Source of the DNA: Bemisia tabaci
Taxonomy: Eukaryota; Arthropoda; Insecta; Hemiptera; Aleyrodidae
Length of the DNA stretch: 64,000 nt
NCBI RefSeq assembly: GCF_918797505.1
Contig: NC_092800.1
Coordinates: forward strand, 40,591,430-40,655,429
Direction: 5' to 3'
This document shows, piece by piece, positions 33,001 through 40,800 of the stretch. Below the pieces are notes generated by a model that saw only the letters and a program-made list of their open reading frames with translations, searched no databases and was not told the origin of the DNA. The first letter of the stretch is position 1; each line of letters opens with the position of its first letter. The translations under genes and the position numbers were made by a program.

Positions 33001-35347
33001 GGATTCCTCGTTAAAAATCGATGAGATTTCATGTGACATACATCAGCATAGCACGCAGAAAAGAGGTTAAATAATACGCCCACTGATTCCATCATATCAG
33101 TCCGACATGGCAACATGGTAACAGGACGACATGTTGTCGCCACCCAGTCTAGCGAGCTCGACCGTCGTCGGCCCTTTGGTCCATGCCGCTAGGCGCCAGG
33201 CGCCTAATCATCCCGAAGAATTTCCGAGAAGAGAATGTTCTTCTTACTCATCAGCTGACCCACTCACCCAGTCATTGCCCATGTTGCCATGTTGGACTGA
33301 TATAGTAGAATCAGTGCGCCCTCGATGTTTAGCCTCTTTTCTTCGCGCAGAAAATTCAAGCAATTCCTTTGACGAAATAAAACGGAAGCGAAGAATTTTA
33401 AATACCTACCGCAAACTAGATACTCGTTTTTGCGGTTTCGGTTTCGCCTCGACGCACGCGATGATTTTCGATGTACAACCTTTATTTTTTGACTGATCCT
33501 CTATTTATGCTACCTCAAGGGGCCATCCATAAATTAAGTCACCCATTTTCCCCGACTTTTTGCCCCCCCCCCCCTCCCTCCCCCACGAGTAGAATTTTTC
33601 AACGGAAAAATCGCGATATATTGCGACTTTATCGGCGACAAAGTCGTTTGGATCATCAACATCTGAGCGATTATCCTCAATCTTATCGCGATATAATCGC
33701 GTTTTTATCGCCCGGCAATTTATCACAATATTATCGCTATTAAAATCGCGAGATATGGCAATTTCATGGCCCCGGGTTCGATTCCCGGCCAGGCGACCCG
33801 AGTTTGATGGTCTCTAACAATGGTTGCTTGCGACTGGTTCAGTAGGGACGGAGGGGGAATGGGACTTTAAGCGTGGGATTAGCCCTTGTGGGCTATTTGA
33901 AGCAGTAAAAAAAAAAAAAAAAAAAAAAAAATTAATCTCGATTCATTCGACAAATATTGATCGCTATTTTATCGAACCAAAAATTGCGATGTAGTTATAG
34001 CGATTTAATCGCGATATATCGCAACTTTTAATTCAATAATACGGCGATAAATTGCCACCGATATAATCGCGATAATCAACCGATGAAATCGCTATTTATC
34101 ACGATCATTGCTTCCTGGGCTTTGTCACCTCCTACATGTCACTCACGTACAGACTAGATCCTCTCTAAAAATTATGTCATTTCAAGCAGCCCCCCCCCCC
34201 CTCTTTAAGGTAGGCTTGGGGCAGGTGTGGTGTATCCCACATCGATTCATGTGTTAAAATGACTCAATAATAACGTTGAGCTTACAAGAAAGTCTAAAAT
34301 TCCCTCTTTTCTAACAAATTATGATAAGGTGGTTTTTATTCTACTTAAGCCCCCCCCCCCCCCCTCCCGTTTTTGTCACTTACATTTCACTCACCTCTAA
34401 ACCGCCCCTCCTATGGGCGGGTGCGACATAATTTATAGGCGGCTCCCAACCGTAAAACACGTTTCAGCTCTACGCAAACTGAACCTCGTAAAGCAGAAAA
34501 GAACCAAGTCACATCAGCTATTGCCAAATTTAATTTGACAATTTAATTTTTTACACAAAAACAGTTGTGTGGATTTTTGTGCAAATTTCAGTGAATGTTC
34601 TGCATAGTATAAAGCAGATTCCTTAAAATTCTCCAAGGAATCCGCATGAACGTTCTCTTGTAAAAATTAAATTGCCGGATTAACTTTGGCAATAGCTGAT
34701 GTGGCTTGGTTCCTTTCTGCTTAACGCGGTCCAACTGACCTGCAGGCTGATTGTTGAAATTGATAGACAAAGCTATAGACAAAGGAGACAAAAAGGATAT
34801 GGAGGGATCCTTTTGGTGGGAGCGAGTGGTTGCAATGGACAAAGGAGGTAAGTAATAGACAAACTAACGGCAACCCACGACAGGCCGTATGATAAGTCCA
34901 TAATTTTCTTCCTTAGTCTATAAGAACCATCAATTTCAACCAATAGGATCGCTTCATACTCCTTGTGTCTTCTTTATCTATAGCTTCGTCTATAAATTTC
35001 AACTCTATAGCTTTGTCTATCAAATTCAACAATCAGCCCGCTGCTGATATACCTATTCTTGGGGTTTTCAGCCGACCCGGGGGTTGAGCGTCCTGACAAC
35101 ACGCGCCCCGATGCACCGATGCAACAACCAAGTGGTGCAGGCCAACATTCAGGGGATCTTCCGTAGCGTTGGGACCAAGTGGTGGTGGACCAAGGGCCTC
35201 ATGCGGTGGATCTTCGAGTTGCCCGACTTCATCAACAAAGATCTCTGCTCCCGGATGCCGGACGGGACACGGCTCCTTCGTCCAGCAGATTCCAACTCGA
35301 AAGAGGAGCAACCAAACAATTCCAAAAAAGAGACGACTGGAACCTAA
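22591..35347 (+). CDS. Gene P: secreted cysteine-rich protein, paralogue of gene M, 6 exons
   Basis: The proposed exons are 22591-22777, 23143-23190, 24932-25265, 28171-28369, 29539-29796 and 35072-35347. They total 1302 nt (434 codons with TAA) and keep frame through all junctions. Residues 1-30 form a signal peptide (WWKLLVVSFVVVLCYRSVAG). Exon 5 carries DPCF, SCSSYCKVL, GKC and RCIC, matching gene M. Exon 6 begins with RCNN and has a Trp-rich stretch (KWWWTKGLMRW) before a charged, Ser/Asn/Lys-rich tail. An in-frame ATG also occurs at 22561, but 22591 puts the hydrophobic core at the usual distance. Exon 3 is odd: the most protein-like translation moves through three frames. Function is unknown; a secreted effector, salivary or cuticle-associated role is only a guess. 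It is divergent from M and converges on Sec8. Confidence 0.65.
23143..23190 (+). CDS. Gene P exon 2 (short)
   Basis: Acceptor TTTTACGCAG and donor TTCA|GTAATG bound a 48-nt exon reading PFLGKLNNLQIEHQF. It matches gene M exon 2 in size, phase and the L-x-K-[IL]-N-x-L pattern. An alternative donor at CAC|GTGATG (23220) would lengthen it. Confidence 0.5.
23651..24882. mobile_element. Large inverted-end element in gene P intron 2
   Basis: GCACTGAAAAAAA at the left and TTTTTTTTCAGTGC at the right bound about 1.2 kb. The flanks GTCATC and GTCATT look like a 6-bp duplication with one change. Inside, GGGCTATATAG/CTATATAGCCCG pair, and a separate ATCGCGAT-rich palindromic unit occupies 24522-24861. 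It ends 50 bp before P exon 3. Confidence 0.55.
24522..24861. repeat. ATCGCGAT-rich foldback unit, copy 1
   Basis: The ends CCAAGTAGCA and TGCTACTTGG are inverted copies. The body is made of degenerate TATCGCGATA-type motifs that can pair along its length. A second, interrupted copy is at 33605-34115. Confidence 0.65.
24932..25265 (+). CDS. Gene P exon 3, apparently frame-shifted
   Basis: The acceptor is CTCTTTTCAG and the donor CTCAA|GTAAAT, phase 2, which fits exon 4. One frame is open throughout, but the most protein-like reading changes frame: ARQVDDPLNVPEP, then KVFYSFDRAPGEGVAWRAGG, then VILAMATFYLVHNPKLDLGE, then VNVGVELDKVTAEAKVPKW. Each change corresponds to one missing base and three of them restore frame. 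GC-rich third positions support coding in each section. Sequence errors or real decay could both explain it. Confidence 0.55.
25289..25318. repeat. Fragment of the GGACG palindromic MITE family
   Basis: GGACGTATTTCTGCCCAAGG followed by AACTAT matches one arm end of 9593-9714, 10065-10187 and 63571-63692. The second arm is missing. Confidence 0.6.
25321..25548. repeat. Inverted-repeat element, GCCGTATGAAC family
   Basis: AGAAAAATGCCGTATGAAC at the left and GTTCATACGGCGTTTTTCCT at the right are inverted. The arms also share TTGCCAAATTT/AATTTGGCAA. Related ends occur near 947, 18300 and 36640. Confidence 0.65.
25549..25907. repeat. Near-perfect 359-bp inverted repeat (foldback)
   Basis: The left half starts CACGGAGAAAAAAACTTCGT and the right half ends ACGAAGTTTTTTTCTCCGTG. 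Pairing continues almost to the centre (CATCTGAAGTACTTCAGATG). It would fold into one hairpin of about 170 bp if transcribed in the gene P pre-mRNA. Confidence 0.85.
26057..26178 (+). CDS. Candidate terminal exon inside gene P intron 3
   Basis: An open stretch reading SPGHVCDKSYAVRAHELTR and MTDNGEVFVAADVTDAL, then TAA. Codons near the end are strongly GC-rich at third positions, unlike neighbouring DNA, and AATAAA follows at about 26412. A weak acceptor (TGAATGTAG) precedes it, and its phase does not match P exon 3. It could be an alternative last exon, a relic of another gene or chance. Confidence 0.3.
26430..27012. other. No gene recognised
   Basis: An 89-codon plus frame (26677-26946) has no splice context. 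Otherwise featureless. Confidence 0.3.
27013..27065. repeat. Poly-T tract of about 53 bases
   Basis: An uninterrupted T run. It may be the A tail of a minus-strand retroelement or a simple expansion. Confidence 0.9.
27399..28046. repeat. Tandem repeat of ~281-bp unit, 2.3 copies
   Basis: The anchor ATACAACTATTCGTACTTGA occurs at 27421, 27702 and 27984, giving spacings of 281 and 282. Units share GGATGTCCGTGTTGCATCT and CAGATTCGGGAGAAAAG. The array ends about 125 bp before gene P exon 4. Confidence 0.85.
28171..28369 (+). CDS. Gene P exon 4
   Basis: The acceptor TTTTTGCTCAG gives one base, completing the Lys codon split from exon 3, then 66 codons to donor TATGAG|GTAACT. It reads HMCPDYLVNFFSVADI and ends FLMYVFKYE. 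The motif spacing matches gene M exon 4 (NFxS, VMxxLA, YxD, FKY). Confidence 0.8.
28425..28681. mobile_element. Palindromic MITE, GGATTGC family, AAAT duplication
   Basis: Left GGATTGCATTTTGCAAAAAG, right CTTTTTGCAAAATGCAATCC. AAAT lies at 28421-28424 and 28682-28685. The arms share AACCACTAGCATTGCAATG. Related to 16414-16660, 29828-30023 and 57829-58083. Confidence 0.85.
29164..29513. mobile_element. TTAA-flanked MITE next to gene P exon 5
   Basis: TTAA at 29164-29167 and 29510-29513 brackets GGTGATTCGACGGTTGC and its complement ending CCGTCGAATCACC. The arms continue through GTGCGATTTATCGCAT/GCGATATATCGCAC. It ends 25 bp before the exon 5 splice site, so it supplies the branch-point region. 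Confidence 0.8.
29539..29796 (+). CDS. Gene P exon 5 (Cys-rich)
   Basis: 86 codons, phase 0 at both ends, from TGTTGCAG|GTGGAC to CTCAAG|GTACTC. It reads VLPKMMDPCFIMAHQ, CSSYCKVLVVAA, RWTEGKCEKKRCICLK. Seven cysteines align with gene M exon 5. Confidence 0.85.
29828..30023. repeat. Decayed copy of the GGATTGC palindromic family
   Basis: The right arm TTTTTGCAAAATGCGATCC is intact. The left arm (CATTCCAATGTCGCTAAC) is shortened. Confidence 0.6.
30024..30344. other. Gene P intron 5, no feature recognised
   Basis: No exon-like frame or paired repeat is seen. Confidence 0.3.
30345..31500. mobile_element. Foldback-like element with tandemly repeated arms
   Basis: The left arm holds two units about 182 bp apart (CACTAATGTGTGATCAATTT at 30363 and 30545). 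The right arm holds three units in inverse orientation about 175 bp apart (GGGTATGATACATGAAAT at 30967, 31142 and 31318). The shared core is CAGATTCGGATTCCTCG or its complement. Inner ends AGCGTGAAGGAAAGAG and TCTTTCCTTCACGCT flank a GC-rich loop. A smaller copy is at 32930-33360. Confidence 0.75.
31750..31940. repeat. Pyrimidine-rich tract
   Basis: Nearly all C and T on the plus strand (TTTCCCCTTGTCCTTTCTTC and similar). The Pro/Phe/Leu-rich open frames across it are a by-product of composition. Confidence 0.85.
32029..32203. repeat. Palindromic MITE-like element
   Basis: GCTAGAAATAATG...ACAT and ATGT...ATTATTGCTAG are inverted. The arms continue through TTGACCGAAGCTT/AAGCTTCGGTCAA. Confidence 0.65.
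32255..32411. mobile_element. MITE with GCCTGGATA ends, second copy
   Basis: Left GGCCTGGATAAACGCTCAAA, right TTTAAGCGTGTATCCAGGTC. It contains TTGATGGTAGATGGC, which pairs with GCCATCTACCATCAA-type sequence in the 7495-7777 element, placing them in one family. Confidence 0.7.
32702..32721. repeat. Poly-G run of 20
   Basis: Uninterrupted G. Shorter G or C runs lie at about 32889-32902, 33567, 34190, 34352 and 46250. Confidence 0.9.
32930..33360. repeat. Second, smaller foldback-like copy
   Basis: Left arm holds one unit with CAAAATCTAAGCTCAGATTC and GGATTCCTCG. The inner part carries AGAAAAGAGGTTAAATAAT and, at the right, AGCCTCTTTTCTTCGCGC. The loop resembles that of 30345-31500 (GCTGACCCACT, CATGTTGCCA). 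Confidence 0.6.
33361..33604. other. No gene recognised
   Basis: Contains a C-rich run at 33564-33590. No exon is supported. Confidence 0.3.
33605..34115. repeat. ATCGCGAT-rich foldback unit, copy 2, split by a SINE fragment
   Basis: Degenerate TATCGCGATATAATCGCG motifs run in both halves (33610-33760 and 33935-34110). The right end AACCGATGAAATCGC and TCACGATCATTGCTTCCTGG complements the left end of copy 1. Confidence 0.65.
33765..33932 (+). mobile_element. 5'-truncated tRNA-derived SINE
   Basis: GGGTTCGATTCCCGGCC is a canonical RNA polymerase III B box. It is followed by an unrelated body and an A tail of more than 20 bases at about 33908-33930. The A box is missing, so the copy is truncated. 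It sits inside the ATCGCGAT repeat. Confidence 0.75.
34481..34732. mobile_element. Palindromic MITE, GGACCGCGTT family, copy 2
   Basis: Right end CTTTCTGCTTAACGCGGTCC matches the left end of copy 1 inverted. AACT flanks both sides. The arms share AACCAAGTCACATCAGCTAT. Confidence 0.8.
34733..35071. other. Gene P intron 5, 3' part with an inverted motif
   Basis: CTGATTGTTGAAATTGATAG at 34747 and TCAAATTCAACAATCAG at 35017 are inverted, bounding a probable MITE that ends about 40 bp before exon 6. Confidence 0.5.
35072..35347 (+). CDS. Gene P exon 6 (terminal)
   Basis: Acceptor GGGGTTTTCAG, phase 0, 91 codons then TAA. It reads MHRCNNQVVQANIQGIF, KWWWTKGLMRWIFELPDF, NKDLCSRMPDG and a Lys/Asn/Ser-rich tail. 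Two cysteines. Gene M has only the first part, fused to its exon 5, where MTLCNNALLNY corresponds to MHRCNNQVV. Confidence 0.75.
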   Translation, partial: PTRGLSVLTTRAPMHRCNNQVVQANIQGIFRSVGTKWWWTKGLMRWIFELPDFINKDLCSRMPDGTRLLRPADSNSKEEQPNNSKKETTGT

Positions 35348-35360
35348 TAGAAAATAATGA

Positions 35361-35775
35361 CTGTCAACTTTGCCATGATAGCAAAGAGAGCAGTAACAGG
35401 GTATCTACTAAAAAAGTCTGGTCAAAAATCAGTTCTTTTACAATACTTTTTCAGTACATTCCCAAGAAATGCAGTACTCCCTCAACAGATAAATTCAGTA
35501 CTTTTTCAGTACCTTCATTTAACGAAATTTCAAAAATTTCAAAAATTTCAAAAATTTGAATTTCTCGCTCAAATCGCGACAAAAATGACAAAAATTCCAG
35601 ACCTCCTTGCAGAATTTATGCACTTTTTCAGTACTTCCGGACCATCCTTAAAAAGTCAGCACTATTTCCGGACTTTCCAGAAATTCCGCACTTGTAGACA
35701 TCCTGAGTAAGTGCAAAAATTAAGTTTTGAGGAAACGGGCTCAGAAGCGTCTGACCGGAAAATTGTCTTGTGAGA
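35361..35775. repeat. Decayed relative of the 14352-14902 element
   Basis: GCCATGATAGCAAAGAGAGC at the left and GTGCAAAAATTAAGTTTTGA at the right match the arms of that element. A TTTCAAAAATTTCAAAAATT run lies inside. Confidence 0.5.
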
Positions 35776-37622
35776 AGATAAGCCTGCATTCTCTGTCAAA
35801 TTGCTACTAATCATCAATTTTGGCTACTTGCAAGGCATCGATTCTCGAAGGCCGTTTTAGACCTGTTCAGATTTTGGTTTCTTCACAAGCCGGAAGTTTG
35901 ACATTCCTACTCATTCCAATGTGTACAGTATAAATACTGTAATTCCTGAAATCAAAAGTTGATTTTGAACCTCTTAAATAATTTTGACATATTTTGCATG
36001 AAATTTTCATTGTAACATTTTGTGAGAAATCATCTCTTGTAAGGGCTAAATTCTTACTTTGCCTGGTGGTCCTTTCGGTTTGAATATATTTCCTGTAAAA
36101 GCAGCTCAGAATTGCTCCTAAGATGTTCAAAGTTTGAAAATTCTTCTGGGCCCCCTCTCCGTATGGCGAGAGTTCCTTCCTGTTTTGTTCATCTCCCTGT
36201 GCGACAGGAATTGACACGTTATTATGAGCAACTCTAGTTATTTCCAGGGCATCTTCTAAAATTTCTTAGAAGTCTCCCTCTCTACCTCGTCATTCTAGAA
36301 TTTGACTAAAATGAAATCCTTGGATTTGACTTACTTTTATCTATGAAAATTTTTACAGAGAAAATGAGAGGTGGCAAGTAACTTTCAAGCTCTCTATAAG
36401 GATGCTGTAGTGGTCGTGAAAGCATTGAAAACTACCAGGCAAAGGAGGAAGGCCGCATGAATATTTGGACATTTCCGAATTTCCTTGGATAAAATAAAAG
36501 TTTTCAGAGAAGCTTGTGATTTCTCTTTCTGAATTCGGAATTCTCTTTCGGAATACTGGTCTCAATTCAATCTGAAAAGTTTAAGGAAAAATATTCATAA
36601 CTTCGCTCAAAATAAAAGATTTTATGGTGGAAATTAGGCAAAAAATGGAATACCTCTGCGGCATTTTTCCTTGGTTCGGCAGAATAGGATAGTCTCCTTC
36701 TCTTAATAAAGTTACCTTCGGCTGAAATACATTGGCACAGTTGTCAGGGTGTATGCTCACATAATGGATTCTGACTATAAATGCAGTATTAAGAAAGAAG
36801 TTACGCCCAACTTTTAGTCTCAGATTTGCAGACTTCTGTGTATCTAAGCTAGTAGACAAAGAACAGGGGTTCAAATCATTTACAAACTGAATGCATACAA
36901 ATAATGTATTACAAAATGATGTACAAACTAATTTTTATAACAACTACACTTGTTAAAGAAACTCATTAGTATATCACAGTTATATTGATTGTAAGGACAT
37001 AAGAGGAGTAAAAGACCATCTTAAAATTAGTTAAAAAGATTATGAGAGTAAAGTAACATTCCGATGATTACAGAATCATAATTATTCTTGAACATTAATA
37101 TGGATTATTGGGACCGATTTTATCACAAATACATCAGGTTTGAACCAAATATTTGAGGCCTAAAGTTTTACTTCTCTATAAGACTCAATTTTAAGGATAT
37201 AGTTGAAAAACTAATTTCATGTTCAAAATATTCGATAATTCCATTTTTCTACGACTTTCTTACTTCCTGATTTTCAACGTTACTTTGATCAAGTTTACAG
37301 AGAGTATTTAAACAGGAAGCCATGTTTTATATTAAAATTTAAAAAAGAAAGAAAAAAAACAGAAAAAGAAAAGACGTGGAACAGATCCAATCATGGAGTT
37401 AAAGCAAATAGAGAACTGCTTCTGCAATTCCATGGCAGTTGGAATTGTTTAGATATGTTGGAGATTCTCCGCAACGAATAAAAGCTAACCATATTGCTTG
37501 AAAAATAACTTGAGCCTACAGATAAAGGAAAGTCCTTAGTTTTCCTTAAAAATTGGAGTTTTTCTTTAGATTTAAAGAGATCTACTTTTCAACTCAGCCA
37601 GAGACATAAAATATGCTCTTCA
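35776..37622. other. Intergenic region between convergent genes P and Sec8
   Basis: AT-rich. Around 36600-36680 a TACCTCTGCGGCATTTTTCC segment matches the GCCGTATGAAC repeat family. No exon with splice sites is seen, and I could not choose a polyadenylation site for Sec8 with confidence. Confidence 0.35.
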
Positions 37623-37829
37623 TCAAACAGCAACACCAGAGAGAGAAGAAGTTGATGATAAGAGTCTCCGTACTGGAGTATTTTGTAGAATATCTGTTAA
37701 TTTTTGAAGATGTCCTTGAATGGTGGCATCTGGTCTGTCGCTCTGACTCCGATGAATGAGCTGTAAAGCATTCATGTATTCTAATTCAGAAAATTCGGGG
37801 CCTTTTTCCACGATTTGATTCAGAACATC
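37623..37829 (-). CDS. Sec8: Sec8 exon 15 (terminal)
   Basis: Acceptor ATTCCAG|GATGTT, 68 codons then TGA. Contains SELEYMNALQLIHRSQSDRP, conserved at the Sec8 C-terminus. Confidence 0.93.
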   Translation of the reverse strand, partial: DVLNQIVEKGPEFSELEYMNALQLIHRSQSDRPDATIQGHLQKLTDILQNTPVRRLLSSTSSLSGVAV

Positions 37830-40800
37830 CTGGAATCAAATTGAACGAGGTATCAGTTTACAGTTCTAAATTAAAAATTAGATGTGAAAGCTGATAAATA
37901 CTGCCTTTTCATTCACTTAGTGAATGAAAAAATAACTACTGTAGATGCCCCTTATTTTAAAGTATTTTTGCATACATATAACAACTTTGATGTAAGCATT
38001 TGCAGAGGATATAGCAAATAATTGTTGAGAAATTTTTGGCAAGAGGTTGAAGAAGTTGATGCCGTCTGTTTCTTCCTGATGAAGCCAAAAATGAGCACAG
38101 TTTTTTTTCCAGCACCTACTAAAAATCAAATTTTCAAAAACTTGCTTTTCCAAAACTTTTGAAAAACCAAACAAGAAACTGCTGGGAAAAGTGAGAGTCA
38201 TTTTCAGAATAGTGCTAAAAATTGACGCAGAGAAAGTTGCTACCTTTAGAGCAACTCAACTTTTTTCCCGTCATTGTCGTTATTCCTTAGAGCCTATTCC
38301 CTCGCCATTATCTTGCATGCGTATTCAGGTTTTGCAAATAAAATATAAGAGTAATTCAGATTTTCTTTGGTTGTCCATGATAAAGAGATAGGCAATGATT
38401 TTTGAGGGTTTAATAGTACATAATTAAGTTTGCAAACCTCCGGAGACAGGAAGAATAATTCAAAGTAATGCCTTGCATGGTCTAGAGCGATTTCTCGGGT
38501 CATTGTTATGTTGGTTAGTGTCTGCTGGAGGGAGTAAATGTTGCGACACATCCTATGCACCAACGGCTTGTCAATCTTATCCATCATTTGAGCTGAGCTG
38601 ATCAAGAGTTTTGCTATCATATGACCAAGCCCTTCAAATATGTACTAAAAAAATTGATAAAGCAAACAATTACAGGCAAATAATAAAAAAAATCAATTCT
38701 CTAATAACAGTTAGAGGTACAAGAAACATCAGTAAATCAACAATTAAAGATAAAAGAAATATCCAAGTCCATTTTCATCTGCCTTCAAAATCAATTATAA
38801 GAGAGGGTTTCGAGGTATATTTAAGGAATTGATGTCACCAACGATAGTATAGTTTGATTTGTGGGGTGAAAAAGCAAAAGATGCCAAGGAACAGTTTTTC
38901 ACAATCCATCATCAACTATTTCATTTGTTTCCTATAAAATCAAACTGAGAGGCCATCCCTAATGATGTTCAGTTATGCTGAAGGAGGGATGTGCTTAAGA
39001 GTCGCAATTAGCTCCACCTCGATTTCCGAAACTCCTAGGTTTTTTTACCAAAAAAAGTCTATATTTAACGAGGATGATTGGCTTAAACCAATCATCTAGA
39101 TTCTTCCGTGGGATGCTGTCTTCGTTTTTTGAGATGAGTGAAATTGCCACAAACGTGGGTCTGAAAGTCAAAACTGGCCATTTTTCATGGTTTCTTTTTT
39201 TTCCTATTTTAATGTTGTTATTTGATCATAACATAAGCTGGAAAATGTATACCTCTAGAGTTATACTGTGTCAAAGTTATGGTGCCTCCTTTTTTTGCCC
39301 TACAGGCACACAAGGTACAGCTCCAAAAGATGTAGGCCTATGTGTCTTTTTTCCTACTGCTTTGATTCCAGCAAAGAGACCAAAGCAAAAAAAAGATCAT
39401 GTTTTGGTTTTGGTTAAGTTCCTCAGAAGTTCCTTAAGTTCCAGACTTAAAGTTTTAAGTTCTTTAAGTTTCAGAGGTTTCTGCACTTGTGCTCTTCTCG
39501 CTAATAAACTTGAGAAAGTGGAATGCAATCGAATGATTATTGGATCAAAACAACAAGATGGAAACAATGAAAAAGGAAAGTGATGATATAAGGCTGAAAA
39601 TTTTACCTTGCATTTTCTCGGCTGGAGACTGACAGTCATTGCTTCATCAATAGAAGACAAGACACGGCTGAAGTTAGAGACACGAGGATCAATATCATGA
39701 GAATTAGAAACGTGTTTCATAGCACCTTGGGGAAGCAGGTAATGGAAGCACTGGACACGAACCTGTAGAATGGAAAAAATTGAATATTCAAGAAAATTTA
39801 GCAAAAGACAAGAGCGATCTGCATTGCACTACGTCTGCTGTGCTGTGCGATGCAAAAACGCCGTAAACGCCATTTTACATTTTTTGGAAGCAATGCATCA
39901 CAGCAGAAAAACTTGTGTACCTTGAGATGTTTTTCAAAATTCTTCTGCAAATATTATCAAGGACTTGACCTCAAAATTGGAGGTGCATGGGTAAAACAGT
40001 TTTTATTTGAGTAAAACAAAGACATACACAGGCAGCCCTAAACGGCGTTGCATGTTGATACCATCACCATATAATGCCGAGCTGGTTTGTATGTTTTTAA
40101 TTTCTCCTTTAATTTTGTACTTTACTGTTTTTAGCGGTTGATAATGGTATTGGAAGACACCAAAACGTCCTGTATAATTTTATGTATTTTAGCCTTGTTT
40201 CCGCTATTTCCTTGTCTTATTTACTACTGTTTTTATTTTATAAAGAGTTAAATTCCAAAAAAATGAGGGAAAATCTTGATGGACTTAAGGCATTCTTGCT
40301 TAGCACGGCAGTGCTCTAAACCAGTAAATCAGAGCCATTGGTAGACTTGCCATCCATATTTACGACAACAATGGCTAAAGTGAAAATACCGTGTATTCAG
40401 CACATATTGCAGAGTTTCAAAACCTCTGCTCCTATTGTATTTTTTTAAAGAGAAACAAGTCAACTGCACAGCTTGAAATTCCCACAGAATATTCTGATAA
40501 TAGGGAAGAATAATCAAGCAATTTTTCAATAAATTAAATACACTAGTTCTCTAAAGTTAAAATCAAGTATGACAGGAAGTCTGCAAAGTCGCAAAGGGAG
40601 ATATGTGCTTTCGCACTTTGGCTATCGATGTATCAATAATTCTAGGATAGTGAGCACTCTTATCAATGTTTATTTAAGTAGTAAGACCAACCTAAAACTT
40701 ATATCGTGTGGTTATTAATTGAATTGACATATGCGAAAAAGTCCGTTGTCCAATATAGGGTTTCATAATTGCGGTGGGTTTCTTTTGTCCCAAGACACTG

